Source of the DNA: an uncultured Pseudomonadales bacterium
Lineage (GTDB): Bacteria; Pseudomonadota; Gammaproteobacteria; Pseudomonadales; Cellvibrionaceae
Direction: 5' to 3'
NCBI GenBank assembly: GCA_947487765.1
Contig: CANKXO010000003.1
Location: 124,001 to 188,000, forward strand
Length of the DNA stretch: 64,000 bases
Every line of letters begins with the position of its first letter. Position 1 is the stretch's first letter. The notes below the pieces were generated by a model, which saw nothing but the letters and a program-made list of their open reading frames with translations, made no database searches and was not told the DNA's origin. This document shows positions 53,816 through 63,046 of this stretch, piece after piece. A program made the position numbers and the translations under genes.

Positions 53816-54478
53816 TTATTTAGACTCCAAAACCATCACTCCATTCTCAACGGTCATATTCATTCTACTCAAAAAGCTATTACCCAATAAAGTAACAGGC
53901 AACGCATCATCCAAACTAACAGATGCCTTAACGTTATATTGAGTAATTTCGCCTACAGTCACTTTTGGCAATGTCACTAAACGCGTTTCCTTAATACCAT
54001 TAGCGGTGCTGATATAACCTTGCTGACCATTTTTATAATCAATACCCAATCTTTTGGCAGTCGATAAATTCATAGAAATCAAGCTAGCCCCCGTATCAAC
54101 TACAAAATCAACATTGCGCCCATTAATCTGTCCACGCACCCAATGGTGCCCACCTTGCTGGCTTACAATACGCACTTTTTTACGCTGGGAGGCCTGATAA
54201 TTACCACCAACCTGCTTAGATAGGCCAACACGCTGGCGCTGGCCGTTAATTTCTAATAACGCATCACGGCTAGTTGCCTGAATTAATTTAATCCCTTCTT
54301 TTGTTTTGCCTTCTTTAAGCAAAACCTGTTTTCCATCAATAATTAATAAAGCAGCCCCTTTAAACAACCCTTTTACCGTAATGCTATCCGCACTCAAAAC
54401 AAATTGAGGGAAAATAAATAATAGAGAAGATAAAAAAATGGCAGCAAATGGGAAGCGATGCATAGATAAAAATTTCAT
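53816..54478 (-). CDS. Exported retropepsin-like aspartic protease
   Basis: The 220-residue protein has a signal peptide (about 1-27), then a linker region and a C-terminal clan AA protease domain with VVDTGASLISMN (Asp128). This matches the TIGR02281-type periplasmic retropepsin-like family in bacteria, which acts as a dimer. The frame is open to 54529, but GAGAGG lies just before the ATG at 54478 and the signal peptide begins there. The target is unknown. Confidence 0.83.
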   Translation of the reverse strand: MKFLSMHRFPFAAIFLSSLLFIFPQFVLSADSITVKGLFKGAALLIIDGKQVLLKEGKTKEGIKLIQATSRDALLEINGQRQRVGLSKQVGGNYQASQRKKVRIVSQQGGHHWVRGQINGRNVDFVVDTGASLISMNLSTAKRLGIDYKNGQQGYISTANGIKETRLVTLPKVTVGEITQYNVKASVSLDDALPVTLLGNSFLSRMNMTVENGVMVLESK

Positions 54479-54489
54479 GACTACCTCTC

Positions 54490-55002
54490 TTAGGCCATCC
54501 ACCGAATAACCATTAACAATAGAATACAAGCATAGATTCCAGCAAGCACATCATCAAACATAATCCCTAACCCACCACTTACCTTTTGATCTGCCCACTT
54601 AATCGGCCATGGTTTAAGAATATCGAAAAAACGAAAGAAGGCAAAACCTAAGAACAATATCAGCCATGTCAGATCCGTTCCCGCTATTGGGACAGCAAGC
54701 ATCGTTAGCCAAAAGCCAACAAATTCATCCCAGACAATGGCAGGGTGATCATGAACACCTAAAGCATCAGCCGTTACTTGGCATAAATAGATACCGACAA
54801 AAAAAGCGATAACAATGATAACCAATTGTATCGTAAGAGAATACTGAGATAGCAAAAGGTAGAATGGAATAGCTGCCAGCGTGCCAAATGTTCCTGGAGC
54901 TTTAGGAGCCAATCCGCTACCAAAACCTAATGCAAGCAGCTGGGCAGGATGCCGCAATAATGTGGAAAAGCTAGGAAGCAAAATGCTGATACCCCTTTTC
55001 AT
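54490..55002 (-). CDS. pgpA: Phosphatidylglycerophosphatase A
   Basis: The 170-residue membrane protein has the GFGSGLAPKAPGTFGTLAAIP motif region, HDHPAIVWDEFVGFW and FRFFDILKPWPI, all typical of PgpA. It dephosphorylates phosphatidylglycerophosphate to phosphatidylglycerol. The gene overlaps thiL by 32 bases, as in related genomes. Confidence 0.94.
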   Translation of the reverse strand: MKRGISILLPSFSTLLRHPAQLLALGFGSGLAPKAPGTFGTLAAIPFYLLLSQYSLTIQLVIIVIAFFVGIYLCQVTADALGVHDHPAIVWDEFVGFWLTMLAVPIAGTDLTWLILFLGFAFFRFFDILKPWPIKWADQKVSGGLGIMFDDVLAGIYACILLLMVIRWMA

Positions 55003-55942
55003 TATCTATTGATAATAACTGGCCATCACGTAGACAACGAACTTTCGGATACGTTTCTTGGCAAGTCACTAATTCACCAATATACGTAGCATTAAGTTTC
55101 TTTTGCGCAACCAAACTATTTACGACATCGATATTTTTTCTTGGCACAGTAAACGCTATCTGGTAATCGTCTCCACCTATGAGTGCATAGTGCAATGCTT
55201 TATCGCCCCCCACCTTTTGACAAGCAGCTGAAATCGGAAGTTTTTCCACATCGATTTCAATATCGACGTGACTCGCTCTTGCAATATGTTGTAGATCTGC
55301 CACTAAGCCATCAGAAATATCAATTGCTGCATTCGCATAATCGACAATCGTTCTACCTGCTATAATTTGCGGCTCTGGGCGATGAAATCGTCGAGCTAAA
55401 TATTGCTGTGTTTCATCATCAACCACGGGCTTGCTTAATAATAGCTCCAACCCCGCAGCACCATCACCCAAAGCACCCGTTACAAAAACAGCATCACCCT
55501 CTACACCTGCATCACGCGTCAATGCGCTACCTTGAGTAACGAACCCATGAACCTGTAAGGTAATCGTTAAAGGTCCTTGCGTGGTATCACCGCCAACTAA
55601 TTCACAATCATACTCATCAGCAATATCGAACAATGCGTGGCTAAAACTGGAGATCCAGGATATATCAGCTTCTGGCAATGTTAAACCCAAGGTAAACCAA
55701 CGTGGAGTTGCTCCCATCGCCGCAAGGTCACTCAAACATGTACAGAAAGCGCGCGTTGCAATATGCTCTGGCAAAGTGTTTTCAGGAAAATGCCTGCCAG
55801 ACACCAATGTATCCATGGATACAACCAGTTGACAGGATTCAGGAATAGAAAGTATGGCGCAATCATCACCGATACTTTTAACAATAGACGCGTGTTTTAC
55901 AGGCCGTTGAAAATAGGTAGAAATAATATCAAATTCTTTCAA
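54971..55942 (-). CDS. thiL: Thiamine-monophosphate kinase
   Basis: The 323-residue protein has the PurM-like ATP-binding fold with DDCAILSIP, VVSMDTLVSGRHFP and GGDTTQGPLTITLQVHGF. It phosphorylates thiamine monophosphate to the diphosphate cofactor. The start is TTG with GGAAG upstream. It lies between nusB and pgpA, the conserved order. Confidence 0.94.
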   Translation of the reverse strand: MKEFDIISTYFQRPVKHASIVKSIGDDCAILSIPESCQLVVSMDTLVSGRHFPENTLPEHIATRAFCTCLSDLAAMGATPRWFTLGLTLPEADISWISSFSHALFDIADEYDCELVGGDTTQGPLTITLQVHGFVTQGSALTRDAGVEGDAVFVTGALGDGAAGLELLLSKPVVDDETQQYLARRFHRPEPQIIAGRTIVDYANAAIDISDGLVADLQHIARASHVDIEIDVEKLPISAACQKVGGDKALHYALIGGDDYQIAFTVPRKNIDVVNSLVAQKKLNATYIGELVTCQETYPKVRCLRDGQLLSIDNEKGYQHFAS

Positions 55943-55968
55943 AAGTCACTTCCACCACAAGTTTATTT

Positions 55969-56412
55969 CTAGCGTCTTTCAGCCTTAACTTCTGCCGCTC
56001 TTAATTTGGCAGCCAACTGATCTAGGACACCATTAATAAATTTAAAGCTATCAACAGCACCAAACTTTTTCCCTAAAGCAACTGCTTCATTAATCACAAC
56101 TTTATAAGGGACATCGATACGATGAGTTAATTCATAAGCGGCAATACGTAGCAATGCTTTCGTAATTGCATCTAACTCTTCTAAACTTCTATCTTGAAGA
56201 AATGGCTCATAACTTTGGTCTAAATCATCCGTCATCTCTGGAATTTTTTGTACTAGCTCATGCAAATAATCGGTATCAACATGAGTCATATCATTATCGG
56301 TACGGAATTCTGCCTCGATAATATGAGGAGCAGCTTGTGTCATATGCCACTGATACAATGCTTGCATACCATAGTGGCGGGCTTTGCGGCGAGCCGCAGG
56401 AGATACTTTCAT
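55969..56412 (-). CDS. nusB: Transcription antitermination factor
   Basis: The 147-residue helical protein starts MKVSPAARRKARHYGMQALYQWHMT and contains the AYELTHRIDVPYKVVINEAVALGKKFG motif region. It binds boxA RNA with NusE for antitermination of rRNA operons. It is in the rib-nusB-thiL order. Confidence 0.95.
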   Translation of the reverse strand: MKVSPAARRKARHYGMQALYQWHMTQAAPHIIEAEFRTDNDMTHVDTDYLHELVQKIPEMTDDLDQSYEPFLQDRSLEELDAITKALLRIAAYELTHRIDVPYKVVINEAVALGKKFGAVDSFKFINGVLDQLAAKLRAAEVKAERR

Positions 56413-56491
56413 AATTTTCTATTAAAGGGCCAAACCCTTTTAACCTATACAATTACGTTTTAATTAAGTTTTGTTAGAAAGCTCAACCTTT

Positions 56492-56977
56492 TTAACAAGA
56501 GAGTGAGCGTTTCCAATGCAGCAATTCAGTCAATGCAAAAACGGCTTCAACTCCCTTATTGGAAATGGAGTTATCGGAACGCTTTTCTGCATCTTCTATC
56601 GACGTCACACCAATTACTTCATTAATAATGGGTTTATGAAAACGATCAGACACACGACTAAAACCATCAACGACTGTCTGAATAACGGAATCATCATGAG
56701 TCGTTGCACCTTTTAAAACAACCCCAAAGGCGATGACCGCATCGATACTATCATCATGCTCAAACAAACAACGAGCGGCATAAGGCAATTCCAACGAACC
56801 CGGAATACTATGCACAGAAATATCGTCTGCTTTCACATCCACTGCCAACAATTCTTTTCGTGTCCGTTCGATCATGGCATTGACACAATCGGGATGCCAC
56901 ATAGCGGCGATAATAGCAATTTTAGCGTTAGGTATTTTATGGAACGCTTCAACAGGTTTTGGTAAGTAACCAGCCAT
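56492..56977 (-). CDS. ribH: 6,7-dimethyl-8-ribityllumazine synthase
   Basis: The 161-residue protein has the lumazine synthase features IAIIAAMWHPDCVNAMIER, HSIPGSLELPYAARC and AFGVVLKGATTHDD. It condenses ArP with 3,4-dihydroxybutanone phosphate. It lies between the ribB-type gene and nusB. The spacing is 13 bases after the preceding gene and about 80 bases to nusB. Confidence 0.95.
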   Translation of the reverse strand: MAGYLPKPVEAFHKIPNAKIAIIAAMWHPDCVNAMIERTRKELLAVDVKADDISVHSIPGSLELPYAARCLFEHDDSIDAVIAFGVVLKGATTHDDSVIQTVVDGFSRVSDRFHKPIINEVIGVTSIEDAEKRSDNSISNKGVEAVFALTELLHWKRSLSC

Positions 56978-56990
56978 ACTCTTAGCGCTC

Positions 56991-58106
56991 CTATTGCTCT
57001 GGATCTTCTACAACATCGACAACTTCCAATTCGAAACCAGAAATTGCAGAAAATTTAAAGGGAGCAGACATCAAACGCATTTTGTGCACGCCTAATTCTC
57101 GGAGAATTTGAGCGCCTGTTCCTACTTGGCGATAGACATTATCTGGTGTTGATTTTTTTGTTTTTCCAGACAACATCATTTCAATATTTTCTTCCATATC
57201 GATATTAGTCTGGTTATAGCACATTAAGACCACAACACCCTTTTCTTCTTGCTCAACCCGGCTGATAGCATCCTGAAATGTCCAAGGCGTAAAATCATCG
57301 TCTTCATTTTGTAATGCCAATACATCTCGCACAGCATCTAATACATGAACGCGAACCAGGGTCACTTCATCGGGATGAAGCTCCCCTTTATGTAGGGAGA
57401 AATGAATATCGCCACTGGCTAAATCACGAAAGCTGCTTAATTGAAATTCACCGTAACGGGTTTTAACAGGTCGCTGGCTAGTTTTTTCAATGGTTTTTTC
57501 TTTGACAGAACGATAATGGATTAAGTCTGCGATCGTCCCCATCTTTAATTCATGCTCAGCAGCAAACTTTTTCAGGTCATCAAGCCGAGCCATTGTGCCA
57601 TCGGCATTCATAATTTCGACAATGGCGGCGGCCGGCTCAAACCCAGACATACGCGCCAAATCACAGCCGGCCTCTGTATGACCCGCTCGACTCAATACAC
57701 CTCCAGGCTGTGCCATTAATGGAAAGATATGACCTGGCTGCACAATACTTTCAGCATCGGAATCACGCCCAACCGCAGCACGAATAGTATGCGCTCTATC
57801 AGCTGCAGAAATACCTGTTGTTACACCCTCTGCTGCCTCAATAGACAATGTAAAATTTGTTGAATGCTGATCGCGATTATTATTTACCATTAAAGGTAAC
57901 TTTAACTTTTTGCAACGCTCCTCACTTAAAGTTAAACAAATTAATCCGCGAGCGTGAGTCGCCATAAAATTGATATCTGATGCGCGAACATGCTCGGCAA
58001 CCATAACCAGGTCGCCTTCATTTTCACGTTCTTCATCGTCCATCAAGATGACCATCTTGCCTTGACGCAAGTCGTCAACCAGTTCTTCTATTGTATTCAA
58101 TGCCAT
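56991..58106 (-). CDS. ribB: DHBP synthase fused to degenerate GTP cyclohydrolase II-like domain
   Basis: The 371-residue protein has an intact N-terminal dihydroxybutanone phosphate synthase domain (DDEERENEGDL near 24-34, HTEAGCDLARMSG near 142-155). The C-terminal half (about 205-371) is shaped like GTP cyclohydrolase II but lacks the Cys zinc motif and the catalytic residues of the family. This fits the RibBX variant described in Proteobacteria. A true GTP cyclohydrolase II gene should exist elsewhere in the genome; none is in the window. It lies between ribE and ribH. Confidence 0.88.
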   Translation of the reverse strand: MALNTIEELVDDLRQGKMVILMDDEERENEGDLVMVAEHVRASDINFMATHARGLICLTLSEERCKKLKLPLMVNNNRDQHSTNFTLSIEAAEGVTTGISAADRAHTIRAAVGRDSDAESIVQPGHIFPLMAQPGGVLSRAGHTEAGCDLARMSGFEPAAAIVEIMNADGTMARLDDLKKFAAEHELKMGTIADLIHYRSVKEKTIEKTSQRPVKTRYGEFQLSSFRDLASGDIHFSLHKGELHPDEVTLVRVHVLDAVRDVLALQNEDDDFTPWTFQDAISRVEQEEKGVVVLMCYNQTNIDMEENIEMMLSGKTKKSTPDNVYRQVGTGAQILRELGVHKMRLMSAPFKFSAISGFELEVVDVVEDPEQ

Positions 58107-58110
58107 AACT

Positions 58111-58749
58111 CTATCTTTTCTCTGCTGCTTGATCGCCCTGAAGCAATCTTTCTAAATAACGTGCAATTAAGTCAACTTCCAAATTAACTTTGGTGCCCGA
58201 TTGATATATTCCAATCACTGTTTTTTCTATCGTATGGGGGACAATCGCCAACTCAAAGTCACAGCCATTGACAGCATTTACAGTAAGGCTGGTGCCATCG
58301 ACAGTAATCGAGCCTTTATGGGCAATATATTTGGCCAGCTCCGTTGGTGCACGCAATGTAAATCTTTCTGCCCGTGCATCACTATGACGACTAACAACCT
58401 CACCAATACCATCAACATGGCCACTGACAAGATGCCCGCCCAAACGGGTTTGTGGTGTCAGTGCTTTTTCAAGGTTTACAGGTTGCCCTAATTGCCAATC
58501 CTTAATACTCGTCAGGCTCAAACTTTCTACTGATACATCAGCACAATAGCCTTTGACAGGATTACCTGGTGCACTTTCATCTCTTGGCAATTCTATAACT
58601 GTAAGGCAAACCCCATTCGTTGCAATAGAATCACCAATATTCACATCATCAAATGCCAGCTCGTCGGTGTTAATCTGTAGGCGCAGATCACCCCCACGGT
58701 GCTCCATTGATGCCACTGTACCCATTGCTTCGATAATACCTGTAAACAC
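58111..58749 (-). CDS. ribE: Riboflavin synthase, alpha chain
   Basis: The 212-residue protein begins MFTGIIEAMG and has two lumazine-binding repeats, each with a G-shaped motif such as GDSIATNGVCLTV and KGSITVDGTSLTVN. It converts two lumazines to riboflavin. The stop lies four bases before the ribB start. Confidence 0.95.
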   Translation of the reverse strand: MFTGIIEAMGTVASMEHRGGDLRLQINTDELAFDDVNIGDSIATNGVCLTVIELPRDESAPGNPVKGYCADVSVESLSLTSIKDWQLGQPVNLEKALTPQTRLGGHLVSGHVDGIGEVVSRHSDARAERFTLRAPTELAKYIAHKGSITVDGTSLTVNAVNGCDFELAIVPHTIEKTVIGIYQSGTKVNLEVDLIARYLERLLQGDQAAEKR

Positions 58750-58798
58750 GCCTCACCCTTACTTACCGTTGTTAGTGTTAATTTTTACTACTCGAATA

Positions 58799-59938
58799 TT
58801 ATACAGATAACATACGTGCAATCATTCGCTGATCGCCACCTACTTCTCGCTTATCGATAATATCCAGCCGCCGCCCATCAACCATATGATGTAATGGCAA
58901 CTCAAACATAGGTCTTGCATCACTACCTAGTATCAGCGGTGCTTGGTATATCACAAACTCATCAATTAAACCTTGCCTTAAAAAGGCGCCCGCAAGTTTA
59001 GGGCCTGTTTCCAATAACACATCATTACATTCATACTGCGCAAGCAAAGCTAGCACATGCTGTAATGATAATCTTCCTGAATGCTCTACCGGAACGGCGG
59101 CAATTGATACATCCTCACCCCAATTGGCGATTTTGTCTTGTTTCTGAGCAATGGCTTCCTCAGTAGTTATCACCAAGGTTTTCGCTTCACTCGATAAAAC
59201 TTCAGCACCTAATGGCACCTTTAACTGCGAATCTAACAAAACACGCAAGGGTGGATTCTGTATAACATCGGTTACATTAGACAACGACAATGCTTCTTTG
59301 CGTAATGTTAAGCGGCTATTATCTTGCAATACAGAACCAATACCACTGATGATTGCACTGCTGCGAGCACGCCATTTCTGTACGTCTGCTCGCGCTGCCG
59401 GGCCAGTAATCCACTGGCTTTCCCCATTCGCCATTGCAGTACGGCCATCGAGACTAATAGCAACCTTGCAACGCACCCAAGGTCGTTGGCGCTCCATGCG
59501 ACTAATAAAACCTAGATTCAGCTCTCTTGCCTGAGCTTCCAATACTGGTCCATCAACCCTGATTCCTGCATCCTTCAATGTTGTTAAACCCTGCCCAGCA
59601 ACTAAAGGATTAGGATCTTGCATTGCATAAACAACTCTTTCAACACCCGCCTGAACTAATGCCTGACTACAGGGACCCGTTCTACCTTGATGATTACAAG
59701 GTTCCAAGGTGACATAGGCTGTTGCTCCCTTAGCCTCTCCACCTGCAGCCGCAATTGCGTTCACTTCAGCATGGGGTTCACCAGCGCGATAATGCCAGCC
59801 TTCTCCAACCACCTTATTTTGGGTAGCGCCTACCAAGACACAACCCACACAAGGATTAGGCCGCGCAGTATAGCGACCCCGCTTAGCTAAACGCAAAGCG
59901 TGGGCCATCCATTGAATATCTTCAGTACTTAAAGACAT
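58799..59938 (-). CDS. ribD: Bifunctional deaminase/reductase for riboflavin synthesis
   Basis: The 379-residue protein has a cytidine-deaminase-like zinc site (HAEVNAI and PCNHQGRTGPC) and a C-terminal HTP reductase domain (VRCKVAISLDGRTAMANGESQWITG). It carries out the second and third steps after GTP cyclohydrolase II. The frame extends to TTG 59971, but GAGAG precedes the ATG at 59938. Confidence 0.95.
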   Translation of the reverse strand: MSLSTEDIQWMAHALRLAKRGRYTARPNPCVGCVLVGATQNKVVGEGWHYRAGEPHAEVNAIAAAGGEAKGATAYVTLEPCNHQGRTGPCSQALVQAGVERVVYAMQDPNPLVAGQGLTTLKDAGIRVDGPVLEAQARELNLGFISRMERQRPWVRCKVAISLDGRTAMANGESQWITGPAARADVQKWRARSSAIISGIGSVLQDNSRLTLRKEALSLSNVTDVIQNPPLRVLLDSQLKVPLGAEVLSSEAKTLVITTEEAIAQKQDKIANWGEDVSIAAVPVEHSGRLSLQHVLALLAQYECNDVLLETGPKLAGAFLRQGLIDEFVIYQAPLILGSDARPMFELPLHHMVDGRRLDIIDKREVGGDQRMIARMLSV

Positions 59939-59992
59939 AGAAGCTCTCAGCAGAAAATAATAGCTGCACAATAAAACGAAGCATGGAGATGA

Positions 59993-60466
59993 TTAATTAG
60001 TATCGCTAGTGGGTGGTTGTTTCTGAAGGCGATCGATTTCATCTTGAAACTCACTGATATCTGTAAAACGGCGATATACGGAAGCAAAACGAACAAAGGC
60101 AACTTCATCTAACTGCTGCAGCTGTTCCATCACCTTTTCACCAATAACACGCGCCAGAATTTCCCGCTCTCCAGTACCCTGTAAAAAGTACTTGATATGA
60201 TTCAATGCCGACTCAACGTCTTCAATGCTAACCGGGCGCTTTTCTAATGCTCGAAGAAAACCTGCTCTTAGCTTAGCTTCATCAAATGGTTCTCGGGAGC
60301 CATCCTGCTTGATCACTCTCGGCATTAATAATTCTGCTATTTCATAAGTGGTATAACGTTCATGGCAAGACAGGCATTCTCGTCGACGCCGAACCTGATT
60401 GCCTTCAGCCACAAGACGGGAATCAATCACCTTAGTATCATCTGCACCGCAGAAAGGACAATGCAT
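59993..60466 (-). CDS. nrdR: Transcriptional repressor of ribonucleotide reductase genes
   Basis: The 157-residue protein starts [17 protein letters not shown] with a zinc ribbon (CPFC and CLSC) and an ATP-cone domain. It senses dATP/ATP and represses nrd operons. The frame extends to GTG 60478, but MHCPFC is the family start. The gene sits just upstream of ribD, as usual. Confidence 0.96.
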   Translation of the reverse strand: MHCPFCGADDTKVIDSRLVAEGNQVRRRRECLSCHERYTTYEIAELLMPRVIKQDGSREPFDEAKLRAGFLRALEKRPVSIEDVESALNHIKYFLQGTGEREILARVIGEKVMEQLQQLDEVAFVRFASVYRRFTDISEFQDEIDRLQKQPPTSDTN

Positions 60467-60602
60467 ATTCAGACCCACTCAAATAAAAGCGGCCATATTA
60501 ACATAAACGTTGATAAAGAACTTGACTGAGGAATGGGGAGTGAAGGGTTATTTTCAACTTATCAGATAGACAAGGGTAGCGAGTTAAACTCTCTTTGGAC
60601 CA

Positions 60603-62801
60603 CTAACCAGATTGGATATGTGATTCCTGACTTTCTTCAATATCAGATAGCGGGAATGGGCGGCCAATGGCATAGCCCTGAGCATAATCAGCCCCCATAT
60701 TCCTAAGAATCGCAAAGGTCGCATCATCTTCTACAAATTCGGCAATAGTTTGCTTACCCATCACATGGCTGATTTCATTAATCGATCTCACCATGGCAAG
60801 GTTTACCGCATTACTACTCATATCACGAATAAACATGCCATCAATTTTAAGATAATCAACAGGTAGGTTTTTTAAGTAAGCAAAGGAGGAAACACCACTA
60901 CCAAAATCATCAATGGCAAAAAAGCATCCTATTTTTTTTAGCTCCTGTATAAAACTAACAGCCTCTGCAAGGTTAGCAATTGCCGTTGTTTCAGTAATTT
61001 CAAAACAAATTTTCTCAGGAGGTATCCGATACTCTTGCAACATAGTAATTGCATAATCAAGAAAGGTTTTCTTACCGACTGTTTTGCCAGAAAGGTTAAT
61101 AAAAATAAGCTTAGTTTTTGACAAAATATGGATATTGTCACTAATCCAACTAAGCGCTTTCCGCAATACCCATTTATCAATATTCAGCGATAAATCATAA
61201 CGTTCGGCTGCCGGCAGGAAGAGGTTAGGAGCGATAATTTTGTCTCCATCCACCATACGAATCAATAATTCATAAAAGACTTGCTCTGACGATTTCAATG
61301 AATGTATTGCCTGAGCATAAAGTATGAAATCATCTTTTTCTAATGCTTCAGTAATCCTTCCCGCCCAATGCATTTCACCTTTACGCTTGGATAAGTCTTC
61401 ATCATTTTCAGAAAAAATCTGGGTTTTATTACGGCCAGTTTGCTTAGCCATATAACAAGCACTATCAACATTTTTCAATAACAGCGAAACACTTTCACAA
61501 TCACGATTAATACTGGCAACACCTGCACTAACACCAACACCAAACGAGCGACCATCCCAGACAAAACGGAAGCGACTTATTTCATCATGTAAACGATCGG
61601 TAATTCTTACTGATTGCTCGATGGTGCAGTGTTTCATAATCACAGCAAATTCATCACCACCCAAGCGCCCCAATATATCTCGCTTACTAAAGACACTTCG
61701 GAAAATTTCGGCTAGCTGTTGTAATAATTCATCACCTGCAACATGTCCGCAAGTATCATTCACAATCTTAAATCGATCCATATCCATAAATACGAGGACA
61801 TGTTGTGAATCATTAATTATCGCATCATCAATCGCTTTACTGAGTTCATTATCAAAATAGCGTCGATTCACCAAACCAGTTAACTCATCGTGCGACGCTT
61901 GAAAATTTAATTGCTCTGACAGTTTCTTCTGTTCTGTAATATTAGTAGCCGTTCCTCTATAACCAATAAATTTACCAACATTATTAAACACAGGCTTGCC
62001 ACTCATACTAACATGCACAGTGCCTTTCGCTTTTGTATACCAAAGACATTCAAAATTAGTATAAGACACATGCTTCTTCAGCATTTGCGAATACTCTCTT
62101 AATAGGTTTTTTTCTTCTTCAGAAAACTCCATATCAGGTACATATTCGGACATAAACTCTTTATTCGTTTTACCCAATAAATCTTGCTTATTGGAGCCAG
62201 CAAAACGTTCAAAACTATCGGAAAGGTAGGTATAACGAAAATTTTCGTCCATTTCCCAGCAGCAATCTGAAGCACTTTCTGCAAAATCGCGAAATCGCTC
62301 TTCACTTGTCTCCAATGCTTGCCGCGAAAGGTGCTGCTCAGTAATATCACTGGCCAATATGAGCACCGCCGGTATACCTTGCCATTCAATCAAACTAACA
62401 GCATTTTGTAGAATGACGGAATCGCCTAGTTTATTCTTGGCTTCAACATCGTATATAGAAGGAGGCACGTCTCTAGAAAACTTAATAAGGCGCTCTTGCA
62501 AATAACTTCTAAGCCTTCTCGCTTCATTGGTTGCATACAACTTGTCAACAGAAACAAAATTCATAATCTCATCAATATTATAACCAAGCTCATTTGCATA
62601 GCTTTGGTTAACAAACAGAGGCTTGAAATCATAATCATGAATTAATATGCCCTGCATACTGACATCCATTAATTCAAGAAACTTATTTTCGCCAGAACTG
62701 GCCATAAATCGTTTATCGCGACGGCGATTAGGCACAACCAAAGAACCCTTACGGCCTGGCCTTGCATTACGTCGACGATAATGTGATTTAAATAAGGACA
62801 A
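60603..62801 (-). CDS. PAS-PAS-GGDEF-EAL protein
   Basis: The soluble 732-residue protein has a strongly basic N-terminus (about 1-31), two PAS domains (about 35-150 and 165-290), a GGDEF domain with an intact GGDEF near residue 380, and an EAL domain with ELLIR, EITET, IDDFGSG and LKIDG. The inhibitory RxxD site reads SKRD, so product inhibition may be lost. Both c-di-GMP synthesis and hydrolysis are possible. The start is TTG at 62801 or ATG about 32 codons later (MASSGENK); no clear ribosome-binding site decides. It interrupts the usual glyA-nrdR neighbourhood. Confidence 0.9.
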   Translation of the reverse strand: MSLFKSHYRRRNARPGRKGSLVVPNRRRDKRFMASSGENKFLELMDVSMQGILIHDYDFKPLFVNQSYANELGYNIDEIMNFVSVDKLYATNEARRLRSYLQERLIKFSRDVPPSIYDVEAKNKLGDSVILQNAVSLIEWQGIPAVLILASDITEQHLSRQALETSEERFRDFAESASDCCWEMDENFRYTYLSDSFERFAGSNKQDLLGKTNKEFMSEYVPDMEFSEEEKNLLREYSQMLKKHVSYTNFECLWYTKAKGTVHVSMSGKPVFNNVGKFIGYRGTATNITEQKKLSEQLNFQASHDELTGLVNRRYFDNELSKAIDDAIINDSQHVLVFMDMDRFKIVNDTCGHVAGDELLQQLAEIFRSVFSKRDILGRLGGDEFAVIMKHCTIEQSVRITDRLHDEISRFRFVWDGRSFGVGVSAGVASINRDCESVSLLLKNVDSACYMAKQTGRNKTQIFSENDEDLSKRKGEMHWAGRITEALEKDDFILYAQAIHSLKSSEQVFYELLIRMVDGDKIIAPNLFLPAAERYDLSLNIDKWVLRKALSWISDNIHILSKTKLIFINLSGKTVGKKTFLDYAITMLQEYRIPPEKICFEITETTAIANLAEAVSFIQELKKIGCFFAIDDFGSGVSSFAYLKNLPVDYLKIDGMFIRDMSSNAVNLAMVRSINEISHVMGKQTIAEFVEDDATFAILRNMGADYAQGYAIGRPFPLSDIEESQESHIQSG

Positions 62802-62991
62802 CGGGTAATTCCTGACAAATTAACTAGCTAACAGAAAAACTCAAAACCACGCCTCTTAGCCAGCATCTACTGATCGCCAGAAAAGAGAAAAAATTGAAAA
62901 ACTCAACGCACAGTTACAGTGCTTATCACGTAGAGTATAGACCTTATTACGATAGAGAGAAGGTGTTGATATATTATTTTTTAATTATAAA

Positions 62992-63021
62992 AAAGCCCTT
63001 AGACCGAAGACCAAGGGCTTT
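62992..63021 (-). terminator. Rho-independent terminator after glyA
   Basis: On the minus strand a 9-bp stem AAAGCCCTT/AAGGGCTTT with a 12-base loop is followed by a T-run. It lies about 25 bases downstream of the glyA stop and isolates glyA from the GGDEF-EAL gene. Confidence 0.85.
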
Positions 63022-63046
63022 AAGCAATAAGAATACTAACGAATAT

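Noticed and set aside
57900-60000. FMN riboswitch expected before rib genes
   Set aside because: The rib genes are closely spaced or overlapping with no leader of sufficient length and no RFN-like conserved segments.
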